Shown: positions 6,991 through 14,329, counted from the stretch's first letter. The stretch is DNA of 15,887 nucleotides from Chrysochromulina parva (GCA_002887195.1 PJAB01001263.1:1-15887), one strand, 5' to 3'. The notes: generated by a model not told the origin, from the letters alone. Numbers and translations are program-made.

Positions 6991-8252
6991 ATGCTACTTT
7001 TTGGGACCAGCGACGAAAGCAAGACGATGCCCCAGACATCGATAGCGATGCTCGTCTCCAATGGCACACTGCGCAAGGTGCCGAGGGGAGGTGCGCAGGA
7101 TGCTGCAATTCGCACTACCCACGACTTCACCTTCGACGATTGTCTCAGGCAGCTCACATCCTATACCGAGAAGACCAAGGAGCTCATGAAAACTAGCAAA
7201 ATTGCGCCTGCGCTCAAACTCTTCAACGGCTCGGCGATCAACGATCCGTCCAAGATCTTCGCGCTCCAAAAGGTGGCGATGGTGCTCAAGGAGCAGCGCA
7301 TCGTGCCTCTTTCTGAAGCCATCCAAATCTTTTACGATCAACGCCAGCGTTTTTGGACGTCGTCGCAAAGCACTTTCATCCAGAGCTGGAGACGACATAT
7401 TCGTACAATGCATCGGCCATTTCCTGCGACCTTTATTCCAATTTACCGCTCGTGGCCGTGCCGTGGCGTGCGGCTGGTCAGGCCGGTGTATCCCCTCTGC
7501 TGCTCATGCCCGACATCCCATTGCTCGATGACGATGAGTTAAGTTTGCTTATAAGTTTGCAGCTACATCCGGCGCTCGAGTTGCGGCGGCTGCAAGAGCA
7601 GCGCACGGCGATGGGTACGCCGCTGACGGCTGAGGACTACGCGCTGCTCAAGCGAGCCATGCCTCCCGAGATGTCGGCAGTCACCGACGCACTCATCTAC
7701 AAGTTCGGCGGCACGCAGGCTGTTGAGGCGCTCGGCATTGGAATGATCCGTGCTGCGACGGCGGGTGCGCGGCTGGATGATCTAGTCAAGAAGACCCTGC
7801 CTCAGGCCATGCTCGAGGCGCACGCGGCCGCGCATCTGTTGCTCACCAAGCGCAGCGGCCTCAGTGATGATCGCATTGCAGCATCGCTCCGCACGGCCAC
7901 CACGAAACAATTTCGCGCCATTGTCGAGAAGCAGGCTCTACTGCACGACCAGCGTTTTGCATCGCATTCGTCCCTGCTCAATCAAGTGCCTGAGCTGTTC
8001 GACTTGCTTCGTGCATGTGTGGCGGCGGGCCATGACGTCGTCTACAAACAACGCGGAGAGACACCAGTTGACGAGATGCTCATCGAGCGCTGCATGCACG
8101 GCTCGGGCGGGCAGTTGCTGCGCATGCAGACCATACTCAACTCTGTCCTTGCTGATCGTGGTCTGTCGGTCAGTGCTAAAACGGTTGCAGCGCTGCTCAA
8201 GCAGGCGGGCATCAAGGCGCTTGCCGTGAAGCACACTCTCAACCCGCTATAG
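6991..8252 (+). pseudogene. N-terminal part of the element's transposase-like gene, frame-shifted
   Basis: The open frame can start at ATG 6991 or 7027 and looks natural up to SEAIQIFYDQRQRF (about 7350). There a run of five T (7350-7354) requires one more base, and protein-like sequence continues in another frame from LDVVAKHFHPELE through LYSNLPLVAVPW, MLEAHAAAHLLLTKRSGLSD and ADRGLSVSAKTVAALLKQAG to a TAG at 8250-8252. The total is about 420 residues, largely helical, of a type I do not recognise by itself. Because the frame after TAG continues without interruption into the presumed catalytic part, I treat this as the N-terminal (DNA-binding or assembly) region of one large protein. The sequence is diverse and non-repetitive, unlike the surrounding arrays. 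Confidence 0.55.
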
Positions 8253-8929
8253 GTGGGGAAGCATTTTTGCTGTGCCGAAATTAGAAGCCATCGCCAGATT
8301 GCCTTCGTCTTCTCGGCCTACTGTGTGCGCGTCTCCATCGACCAAAAGGCAAACATGAAGTCCAACTCTGACCACAATACTGCCGAGGGTGGCAACCGGA
8401 AGAAGTATCAAATCTCGAGCGAGCGAACGTGAGTCAGCCCAGGCTCACACTCTATCGCCTCCCACATACTCCTAAACGCGCGCCTCCCGTTGTGCTCGCA
8501 CAGACTCACGTACTCACACGGTGCCGGAGGTGACCACCTCGCCAAGTACGGCCTCTTTTCCATGCTCGTGCTGCCAGTGCGCAAGGAGCAGCGTGACCAG
8601 CTTGGCCTCGGTCAATTGAACCTGAACTCCGTCGTGGACTCGTACAATGAGTCAGAGGCCTTCTTCGAACGGCCCGGTCTTGCCTTCGTGCTTGGCCACT
8701 GCCAATCAGTTGAGCCCGAAAACGCATTTCGCGATGCCGCCGAGACGTCGCCGAGCTGATTGAGACCTATCCGGCACGGTTCCTCACTGCCGAGCTTGAG
8801 CTCGTGCCCTTCATCATCTTCGAGAAGGACAATTCTCATGGTGTGCAAGATGTCTCCTGCCGTTTTGCCTTCACGGTGCTCTCGCTGCTGTACGACTTTG
8901 ACTACCTCTCGATCGGATCACAGGAGGCG
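8253..8929 (+). pseudogene. Transposase-like catalytic part with the first two Asp motifs
   Basis: Directly after the TAG the same frame reads VGKHFCCAEIRSHRQIAFVF and then VRVSIDQKANMKSN. The Asp at 8340-8342, in the context of a beta strand and DQKA, resembles the first Asp of DDE transposases. A 75-nt intron (8429-8503) joins SSER to TLTYSHGAGGDH and on. Near 8741 one missing base shifts NAFRDA to RDVAELIETYPARFL. The second motif, VPFIIFEKDNSHG with Asp at 8828-8830, follows, then FTVLSLLYDFDYLSIG (to 8917). In DDE families this second region leads within about 35 residues to the catalytic Glu. Here the + strand coding stops making sense at about 8918-8930, and the expected continuation lies inverted just downstream. 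The assignment rests on motif layout, not on a database match. Confidence 0.5.
8429..8503 (+). other. 75-nt GT-AG intron
   Basis: The donor AAC|GTGAGT is at 8428/8429 and the acceptor CTCGCACAG| ends at 8503. Unspliced, the frame meets TGA immediately (8430-8432). Spliced, it runs on in the same frame (75 is a multiple of three) into LTYSHGAGGDHLAKYG. Its length and GC content fit the short introns of compact algal genomes. Confidence 0.75.
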
Positions 8930-9698
8930 GGGCATCGGGCAACGTGTTCTCGCCGTCGAGAAAGGCGTCCATCAGCGACAGCGTGGCATCCTTGAGCATC
9001 GCATCCAGGATCACCCTTGGGTAGTACTCGTCCAGACCTGTTGCGCCCCGTCCATCCGTTGAGCAGCGCTCCAGCATGTCCATGTAGTGCCCAGGATCCT
9101 TCTTGGAGTCCACATATGGTCTCAGCACCGACAACTTGGGCTGCGGGAACGTGCCTCCAAAGAGCTCGAGGAAGTTGAAGAAGGACTCGGGCCCGCGACG
9201 TGGCAAGCAGTCGGGGTTGAGCACATTCTTCCAAACGTGAAACGTGTGCGCCGATGTCTTGGTGCACTGCATGATGCCCGGTGCATTGAGCAGGCGCCAC
9301 GCGCGCAACAGCAGCTGGCCATAGTCACCGGTGTAGCCATCCATAAGCTCTAGCGTGGTCGCGATGAACGAGGAGGCCTCACCCTTCTTTGCCGCCTCGA
9401 TGAACGCCGCCAATTCTACCGGCCGCCACTCAAAGCCACACTTCAGCAGCGTGGAGCGCGACTCTCGAACCTCGCCGAAGCCACCACCCAGCATCTTGTA
9501 CGTGAAGCCATTGGCACGCTTGCAGATGGCCTTCAGCACGGCCTTTTCAGCCGCTCGCAGCTCCTCGGGGCTCGCCTTGTCGGGCGCCGCCAGATCAAGG
9601 GTGAAGGGCGCGCCGTTGAGCCGTCGAGAGAGCGCGCCGTTCATCGACTCCACACCTGGTGTAACATGGAGTAAGATGCGCAACAAAAGCTTTGCAAG
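8871..9698 (-). pseudogene. Inverted block: third acidic motif and downstream domain of the transposase
   Basis: The - strand frame is natural from about 9668 to about 8930. It reads HVTPGVESMNGALSRRLNGA, then KAVLKAICKRANGFTYKMLG, AFIEAAKKGEASSFIATTLE, LRAWRLLNAPGIMQCTKTSA and LSLMDAFLDGENTLPDAPPP. Below 8930 it is antisense to the preceding exon (stop at 8871) and above about 9690 antisense to the following one. P-G-V-E-S-M-N-G-A-L-S-R-R-L matches the layout seen around the catalytic Glu of DDE transposases (Pro-Gly ... Glu ... Met ... Leu-Ser-Arg-x-Leu), with Glu at 9648-9650. Flipping 8918-9668 places it in frame after DYLSIG, 35 residues separating the second Asp from this Glu. The alternative is an independent antisense gene nested in an intron. 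The inversion explains both neighbours better. Confidence 0.5.
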
Positions 9699-9966
9699 GC
9701 CATGTGTGTGGATGAGGCCACACTCTACGCCGATCTGATCGAGAGGATCGCCAAGGCGGAGTATTCGAAGAAGTACAAGGCCCTCGTCTCTGACCAGAAG
9801 AGCGACGGCACGTTTGCCGTCGTCGCCATAAATGCCGCGTTGAAGCTGAAGAAGCCCGCCACAATGCGACGGCATCGTGGCCGCACGTCACGCAGCTCAA
9901 AAGGAGCTGGCCAAGGTTCTCAAGATCAAGGTCGATAAGGTGGCAAAGCGTGCATCACTCCTCGCG
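9675..9966 (+). pseudogene. Post-catalytic helical part of the transposase-like gene
   Basis: The + strand frame (after TAA at 9672) reads MCVDEATLYADLIERIAKAE, then YSKKYKALVSDQKSDGTFAV and INAALKLKKPATM. At about 9866 one surplus base shifts it to DGIVAARHAAQKELAKVLKI and KVDKVAKRASLLA. Composition is Lys/Ala/Leu-rich and helical. It has the same orientation as the first exons and the opposite orientation to the inverted block, as expected if that block alone was flipped. It continues through an intron into the Ala/Glu-rich, Cys-rich last exon. Confidence 0.5.
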
Positions 9967-10058
9967 GTAATCTATAGCTAATCTATAGCTACTGGCTCGC
10001 CCTGCCTGCTGACCGCAAGGACGCATTGTGCTCACCGGCCAGGGCTGCTCAGGCACAG
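9967..10058 (+). other. 92-nt GT-AG intron
   Basis: The donor CTCGCG|GTAATC is at 9966/9967 and the acceptor CAGGCACAG| ends at 10058. A branch-point-like GCTAATC lies inside, in a small tandem duplication of ATCTATAGCTA. Splicing joins ...KRASLLA to ARQPTLPTITPAVAAP. Without it the upstream frame stops at TAA 9979-9981. The intron length is not a multiple of three and correctly links the two different frames. Confidence 0.6.
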
Positions 10059-10730
10059 GCACGCCAGCCAACTTTGCCAACGATCACCCCCGCCGTCGCT
10101 GCACCAGCTGCTACTGCCGCCGACCCAACTGCTGCTGCTGCTGTTAACCCAGCTGCTGCCGTCGCAGCAGCAGTCGCGGCCATACTCGCGCGCACCCAAG
10201 TGGCGGCGGTCGCCGCAGCACAGCAGGCGGCAGCGCAAGCGCATGTCGAGGCTGGGGAGGAGGAGGAGGCAGCAGAGGCAGAGGCCGAGGCCGAGGTGGA
10301 GGCGACAGGTATACGAACGGAGGACGAGGCCATGTGGCAGGCAGCGGTAGCGGAGGCGGCCCTCGAGGAGGAGGAAGAGGACGACGAGGCGGAGGTGCTG
10401 GCGCAGGCGCAGGCGGAGCACGCGGCAGCTGCAAGCTTGGTCGACTCGGTCGCGCTCGTCGACCTCAAGGACTGCATGGCGTGTTCACGTGCGTGCGGCG
10501 AACGGTTCTCCCACCTGACCATGATCACCACGTGTAAGGGCTTCAAGGGGCAATTTGTTTGCTTCGACAGGGAGGCTTGCCTGGCAAGACAGATGTCGGG
10601 CGGCGGCGCAATGGACTCAGGGTGCGGAAGACGGCACGTGTCGCACGGTGACTGTTCACCGTGTCAGTGGTTACGCTGCTCACAAGTCACATGTGCGTCG
10701 TTCGTAGGTTGTTGTTCAAATTTAAATTAA
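10059..10730 (+). pseudogene. Last exon: Ala-rich, acidic and Cys-rich C-terminus
   Basis: After the intron the frame encodes ARQPTLPTITPAVAAP, a long Ala-rich helix, an acidic Glu/Ala stretch (about 10250-10430), then a Cys cluster from about 10473: DCMACSRACGERF, MITTCKGFKGQFVCF and DREACLARQ. The C-x2-C-x3-C...C...C...C spacing suggests zinc binding, which in large transposases often forms a C-terminal zinc finger. TAA is at 10728-10730. The tail past about 10600 (many Gly, Cys and Ser) is less natural and the real end could be earlier. The exon itself is unbroken. I classify it with the damaged gene because it depends on the upstream exons. Confidence 0.5.
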
Positions 10731-10794
10731 GGTGTTGACATCGGCCGCATTGAGCGGCACGTCGAGGTCGCCGTCACCCTATACACATCCAGAC

Positions 10795-11152
10795 AGCGGT
10801 CGTGGTGACGTTGGCGGAGGCGAAGGCGGTGGAGGTGACGGCGGTGGTGGTCATGGCGGCAGAGGCGACGGCGGCGGTAGTGTCGGTGGTAGGCTTGGCG
10901 GTGGCTGCACGGGGTACGGCGATGGCTGGGCTCGGCGGTGGTGGGCTCGGCGGCGGCGATGGCGGCGGCTGCAAGGGCGGCGGCGAGGGCGGCGGCGGCG
11001 ATGATGGAGGCAATTGCGGAGGCAATGGCGGAGGCGGTGAAGGCTGTGGTGAAGGCGGTGGTGATGACGGTGGAGACGGCGGTGGGGATGGTGGCGGCGA
11101 CAGGGGTTGCAACGGTGGTGGCGACGGTGGCGGATGGCGGTGGTGGATGTCG
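10795..11152 (+). repeat. G-rich (GGC/GGT/GGA)n array 1
   Basis: This is low-complexity GGN triplets with interspersed GAT, GCA and GTG. The + strand is G-rich over hundreds of bases. On the - strand it would encode PPPSPPPSPP-type tracts. The part around 11020-11140 resembles 12650-12800, including a shared GGGTTGCAAC word. Confidence 0.85.
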
Positions 11153-11206
11153 CGTCGAGTGAACATCGGCCACAGTCAAATGCAGCTTGTGCAACGCAGT
11201 GGCGGG
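11150..11206 (-). pseudogene. Fragment of the Trp-repeat coding unit between two G-rich arrays
   Basis: The stretch starting GTCGCGTCGAGTGAACATCG (11151) and ending near CTTGTGCAACGCAGTG (about 11204) matches 11835-11890, and its first part matches 13700-13735. On the - strand it corresponds to the ALHKL...F(T/S)RR piece of the Sfi1-like repeats. It shows that the G-rich arrays are embedded in copies of this coding unit. Confidence 0.5.
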
Positions 11207-11465
11207 GGAGGAGGCGAGGGCAGTGGCGGTGACGTCGTCGGCGGCGGCGGCGGTGACGGCGGAAGCGGAGCGGGCGGCGGCGGCGATTGTGGTGGAGGCG
11301 AGGGTGGCGGCGGTGCTGGTGGCAACGGCGATGGTGGAGGCGGCGATGGCGAAGGCAGCGATGGCGAAGGCAATAGCGGCGGCGGTGAAGGCGGTGAAGG
11401 TGGGGGTGATGGTGGTGGTGATTACGGCGGAGACGGCGGTGGAGGCGATGGCGAAGCAAAGGTGG
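11207..11465 (+). repeat. G-rich (GGC/GGT)n array 2
   Basis: This is the same kind of array as array 1, separated from it by a short unique piece (11150-11206). The segment 11240-11420 closely matches 13140-13350, sharing GGCGGTGCTGGTGGCAACGG and flanks. It is therefore part of a larger duplication and not an independent expansion. Confidence 0.85.
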
Positions 11466-11498
11466 AGGTGGTGACGGCGTTGGAGACAGGAAGCGTTT

Positions 11499-12073
11499 GG
11501 ACCATCCATACCCCTACCACGAGGACGAGCTCCATTGCAACCACATGCTCGGCTCATGCCGGATGTACATCAAACGAAACAGGCAGCGGCAAAGACGATC
11601 AATCGCCGCCGTCTGAGCCGCCTGCATCTCGGCCGCCTCGCACCATCTGCGAAGGGCAAGCGCCGCCTTGCTACCCGTCAGCTTCATCATCGCCCTACGC
11701 ACCTGCCGCAGCGCAGCCGCTCGCATCTCGTGCCACCAGCACACAGCAGGTCCGGATCCATCAAGGCGCTCAGCGCGTGTGTGAGCGTCGCTGCAGCCCG
11801 GCACGCGCTCTGCCATGCTCGAACGGTGCCCACCATGTCGCGTCGAGTGAACATCGCCTCAGCCGCACGCAACTTGTGCAACGCAGTGAGCCTTGAACCC
11901 GCCAGCACGTCCCACGCCTGCCACGCACGTGACAGCTGGAAGCTCATCATACGCGCGACTGCTCGTCGAGAAGAGAAGAAGAGCGCCGAGCTAGCTCGGA
12001 ACCTCTTTGACGTGGACGAGCTCCACTGCAACCACGCCCGGCTCGTCCCTCGATGCATCAGATGATGCATCAC
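11499..12073 (-). pseudogene. Sfi1-like Trp-repeat coding fragments (copy A)
   Basis: On the - strand, protein-like text in two frames contains regularly spaced Trp motifs: RAWLQWSSS, MSFQLSRAWQAWDVLAGSRL, LHKLRAAEAMFTRRDMVGT then VRAWQSACRAAATL, and RAMMKLTGSKAALALRRWCE then AAEMQAAQ, followed by MYIRHEPSMWLQW. The A/L-x-x-W spacing in an Arg/Ala-rich helix resembles Sfi1-type centrin-binding repeats and related Trp repeats that are common in algal genomes. The frame changes between ALMDPDLL and HEMRAAALR, and again upstream, so the copy is either broken or interrupted by introns. There is no clear start or stop. It is a fragment, probably of a large repeat protein captured or duplicated inside the element. 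Confidence 0.4.
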
Positions 12074-12265
12074 AAAGGCGCCCTGTCAGCTCTGTCTGCC
12101 CACGGCCAAGCACCGCCTCCACGCACCATCTGCTAAAGGCAAGCGCTGTCTTAGCTTCATCATCGTCCTACGTACTGGCCGCAGCGCAGCCGCTCGCTTC
12201 TCGTCCACTCAGACCAAGAGCGCCACGCACACAGCAAGTCCCGATCCATCAAGGCGCTCAGCAGC
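12074..12265 (-). pseudogene. Diverged Sfi1-like Trp-repeat fragment (copy B)
   Basis: This stretch matches parts of copies A and C (CACCATCTGC, GGCAAGCGC, AGCTTCATCATCG, CCGATCCATCAAGGCGCTCA) but lacks others. On the - strand the recognisable piece reads LSALMDRDLLCAWRSWSEW. In copy B the G-rich array starts immediately where copies A and C continue with unique sequence (about 12268), marking an array expansion or insertion point. Confidence 0.4.
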
Positions 12266-12405
12266 GGCGACGGCGGCGAGGGCGGCGGCGACTGGGGCGG
12301 CGGCGACTGCGGCGGCGGCGGCGATGGCGGCGATGGCGGCGATGGCAGCGGCGAGGGCAGTGGCGGCGAGGGTGGCGGCGGCGAGGGTGGCGGCACCGCA
12401 CCGCA
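12266..12405 (+). repeat. G-rich (GGC)n array 3
   Basis: This is nearly pure GGCGGC/GGCGAT/GGCGAG triplets interrupting the Trp-repeat unit. On the - strand it reads PPPSPPPPSPP and similar. Confidence 0.85.
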
Positions 12406-12604
12406 AAAGTACAGTCGCTTGCAGGAGCAGCAAGTCGTAGAGCGAATTAATGAGGATCAGCATCGAGTGCCAGTTGGTTGCGTTGTGCATCAGGGTCACG
12501 ACACATACTCTGCTGTTGCTCGTCACTGGGCATGGGCCCGGCGTGCTGAGGGAGGTAGAGGGAGGAGCAATACGCCTCGCCAGCATTGGCGCAATGATGC
12601 GCGC
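12406..12604. other. Short unique stretch between G-rich arrays
   Basis: This is ordinary-complexity sequence of moderate GC. Several frames are open, and the - strand ones contain natural-looking runs such as CVVTLMHNATNWHSML. I cannot choose a frame or recognise a product. It may be another fragment of the leftward surface-protein-like sequence found at 12830-13070. Confidence 0.3.
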
Positions 12605-12815
12605 ACTGCGCGGTGGAGATGGTGGTGAAGGTGACGGTGGAGGCGTCGATGGCGGAGGCGATGGCGGAGGCGGTGAAAGCGGCGGTTGTGGTGGTGGTGA
12701 TGGCGATGGAGAAGGCGGTGGGGATGGCGACGGCGACGGGTTGCAACGGGGTTGGCGACGGCGACGGGGTTGCAACGGGGTTGGCGACGGTGGTAGAGAG
12801 TGCGAGGGAGGAGGC
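12605..12815 (+). repeat. G-rich array 4
   Basis: The array contains GGCGGAGGCGATGGC-type triplets and a small tandem repeat of GGTTGGCGACGGCGACGGGG. It resembles 11020-11140 in array 1. The - strand sense is Ser/Thr/Pro/Ala-rich depending on frame. Confidence 0.8.
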
Positions 12816-12829
12816 GATGGCAGCGTGCT

Positions 12830-13075
12830 GAGCTGTGGCGGGCTCGGCGGCGGCGAAGGAGTAGTCGCCCACGAAGAGCGCCGACAAGTACTTTACGTTC
12901 ACGGTGCCTCCGAAGAACTCGAAGCCGTCGTCCGCGTTGAACGCCACCACGCAGTGGTCGACATCGGTTGCATCGGTCGACATTGGTTGCATCGGTCGAA
13001 ATTGGTTACACCCACGCTCACGTCGCCGCTACCACCGTTAAGGGCAGCACAACTCTTTCGAGAGGCCATCGCATA
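12830..13075 (-). pseudogene. Fragment of a repeat-type extracellular protein (DDGFEFFGGTVNVKYLS)
   Basis: Read leftward from about 13060, one frame gives CAALNGGSGDVSVGVTNFDR, and from about 12990 another gives DVDHCVVAFNADDGFEFFGG, then TVNVKYLSALFVGD (to about 12862). The DDGFEFFGGTVNVKYL(S/V) signature is, from memory, typical of beta-helix-like surface or secreted proteins found in Bacteroidetes and marine algae. The usual continuation after VGD (a DxFDTDxGYxGK-type motif) is missing and is replaced by YSFAAAEPATA, leading into a Ser/Pro-rich array. It is an isolated, truncated fragment bracketed by arrays, with a frame break. Confidence 0.4.
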
Positions 13076-13079
13076 ACGT

Positions 13080-13360
13080 TGTGGCAGCGGCGACGGCGGA
13101 GGCGATGGCGGCGGCGATGGCGGCGGCGAGGGCACTGGCGGTGAAGGCGGCGGCGGTGACGGCGGAGGCGGAGCGGGCGGCGGTGGCGATGGTGGTGGAG
13201 GTATCGGTGGCGGCGGTGCTGGTGGCAACGGCGATGGCGAAGGCAATTGCGGCGGCGGTGAAGGCGGTGGTGGAGGTATCGGTGGCGGCGGTGCTGGTGG
13301 CAACGGCGATGGCGAAGGCAATTGCGGCGGCGGTGAAGGCGGTGAAGGCGCCGAGCGAGC
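13080..13360 (+). repeat. G-rich array 5 with a 75-bp tandem duplication
   Basis: This is GGC/GGT-rich sequence. Within it a 75-bp unit (13191-13265) is repeated immediately (13266-13340), both containing GGTATCGGTGGCGGCGGTGC. The period of 25 codons would preserve frame on either strand. On the - strand it encodes PPPSPPPQLPSPSPLPPAPP-type sequence fused to the downstream end of Trp-repeat copy C. Confidence 0.85.
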
Positions 13361-13815
13361 GTGGAGCATCTTCCACGAGGACGAGCTCCATTGCAACCAC
13401 ATGCTCGGCTCATGCCGGATGTACATCAAACGAAACAGGCAGGCAGCAAAGACGATCAATCGCCCCTATCTGAGCCGCCTGCATCTCGGCCGCCTCGCAC
13501 CATCTGCGAAGGGCAAGCGCCGCCTTGCTGCCCGTCAGCTTCATCATCGCCACGCGCATACGCCACAGCGCAATCGCTCGCATCTCGTGCCACTCAGACC
13601 ACCTGCACACAGCAGGTCCCGATCCTTCAAGATACCCAGCGCGTGTGTGAGCGTCGCCGCAGCCCGACACGCGCTCTGCCATGCTGGGACGGTACCCACC
13701 ATGTCGCGTCGAGTGAACATCGCCACAGCCGCACACAGCATACGAGCCGTCTCGGGAGTTCTGGCGGCATGGCACCCCCACGCCAAGAATGCATGCACCT
13801 GCTCCGTGCGCAAGT
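13361..13815 (-). pseudogene. Sfi1-like Trp-repeat coding fragments (copy C)
   Basis: This is a near copy of 11499-11890 at an offset of about 1.87 kb. On the - strand it reads AFLAWGCHAARTPETARML, AMFTRRDMVGTVPAWQSACR, then in another frame WSEWHEMRAIALWRMRVAMM, KLTGSKAALALRRWCEAAEM and MYIRHEPSMWLQWSSSSW. The frame change between the two halves occurs at the same place as in copy A, so it pre-dates the duplication or marks a shared intron. The C-terminal side passes into the Pro-rich array 5. No start or stop is identifiable. Confidence 0.4.
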
Positions 13816-13827
13816 CAGCATGAATCG

Positions 13828-13905
13828 GAGAGGGCGGTGGCGGCGGTGGAGGTGGAGAGGGTGGTGGCGAGGGCGGGCGGGGCGGTGGAGGTGACGGCGG
13901 ACACG
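13828..13905 (+). repeat. G-rich array 6
   Basis: This is a short run of GGTGGCGGCGGTGGAGGTGG-like triplets that follows Trp-repeat copy C. It is the last array before the right end of the element. Confidence 0.8.
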
Positions 13906-14329
13906 AATTCGCGCGCGCAGAAACTGGTGAAATGGGCTGCGGTGACGCGATGCGCGCACGGCGGGCTTATTAATGTGTGTGAACGTATCGGCCATTCCAA
14001 AAAGGGATACGGTCCTCTTATATTTCGCTAATGAGAAGGCCCCTAGTTTTGAACTAGTATCCAGAGAGGCGCGGACCCCAACCACACGGGCCTCAAAAAC
14101 GTCGTTCTTTATGGGCGATGTGCAAGCAAAGGTATTAGGTATACCCTATACCGGATACTCGAGCGCCCAGTCTTGCGTTCCTCAAGTGAGAGCGACCCGT
14201 GCACCAAGGTGTGAAAGTACCCGTATAACACCGACTCCGGGTTGGCGCATACCCCCATCCCCTAAAAAGCGGCCTGCGGCCGCCTGCTGAAGCATACCCC
14301 CATACCAAAATTTCGGTTGCCCAATCCGG
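13906..14329. other. Right inner flank of the element, no gene seen
   Basis: The sequence is of lower GC, with scattered stops in all frames and small palindromes such as CTAGTTTTGAACTAG (about 14043). It contains the subterminal GCATACCCCC motifs near the right terminal repeat. It probably has a structural role at the element end. Confidence 0.4.
14247..14306 (+). repeat. Right subterminal GCATACCCCC motifs
   Basis: There are copies at 14247-14260 (GCATACCCCCATCC) and 14292-14306 (GCATACCCCCATACC). They have the same strand orientation as those at the left end, although the terminal repeats themselves are inverted. Confidence 0.7.

Noticed and set aside
7344..7358. Programmed -1 ribosomal frameshift at the T run (CGT TTT TGG)
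   Set aside because: The downstream frame is -1, but the heptamer does not fit X-XXY-YYZ (the Trp codon cannot re-pair) and similar breaks occur elsewhere without slippery sites. A lost base is simpler.
8250..8284. A 32-nt mini-intron GTGGGG...TTAG right after the TAG
   Set aside because: It is too short for an intron, and the sequence it would remove is in frame with and continuous with the downstream protein.
9702..9875. N-terminal 60 or so residues of the long - strand frame that starts at 9875
   Set aside because: That part is the antisense of the well-supported + exon (DEATLYADLIERIAKAEYSKK). Only 8930 to about 9668 of the - frame is natural.
10734..11557. Many long Ala/Thr/His- or Gly-rich open frames over the G-rich arrays
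   Set aside because: GGN arrays are open in nearly every frame. These translations are repeat artefacts without coding signal.
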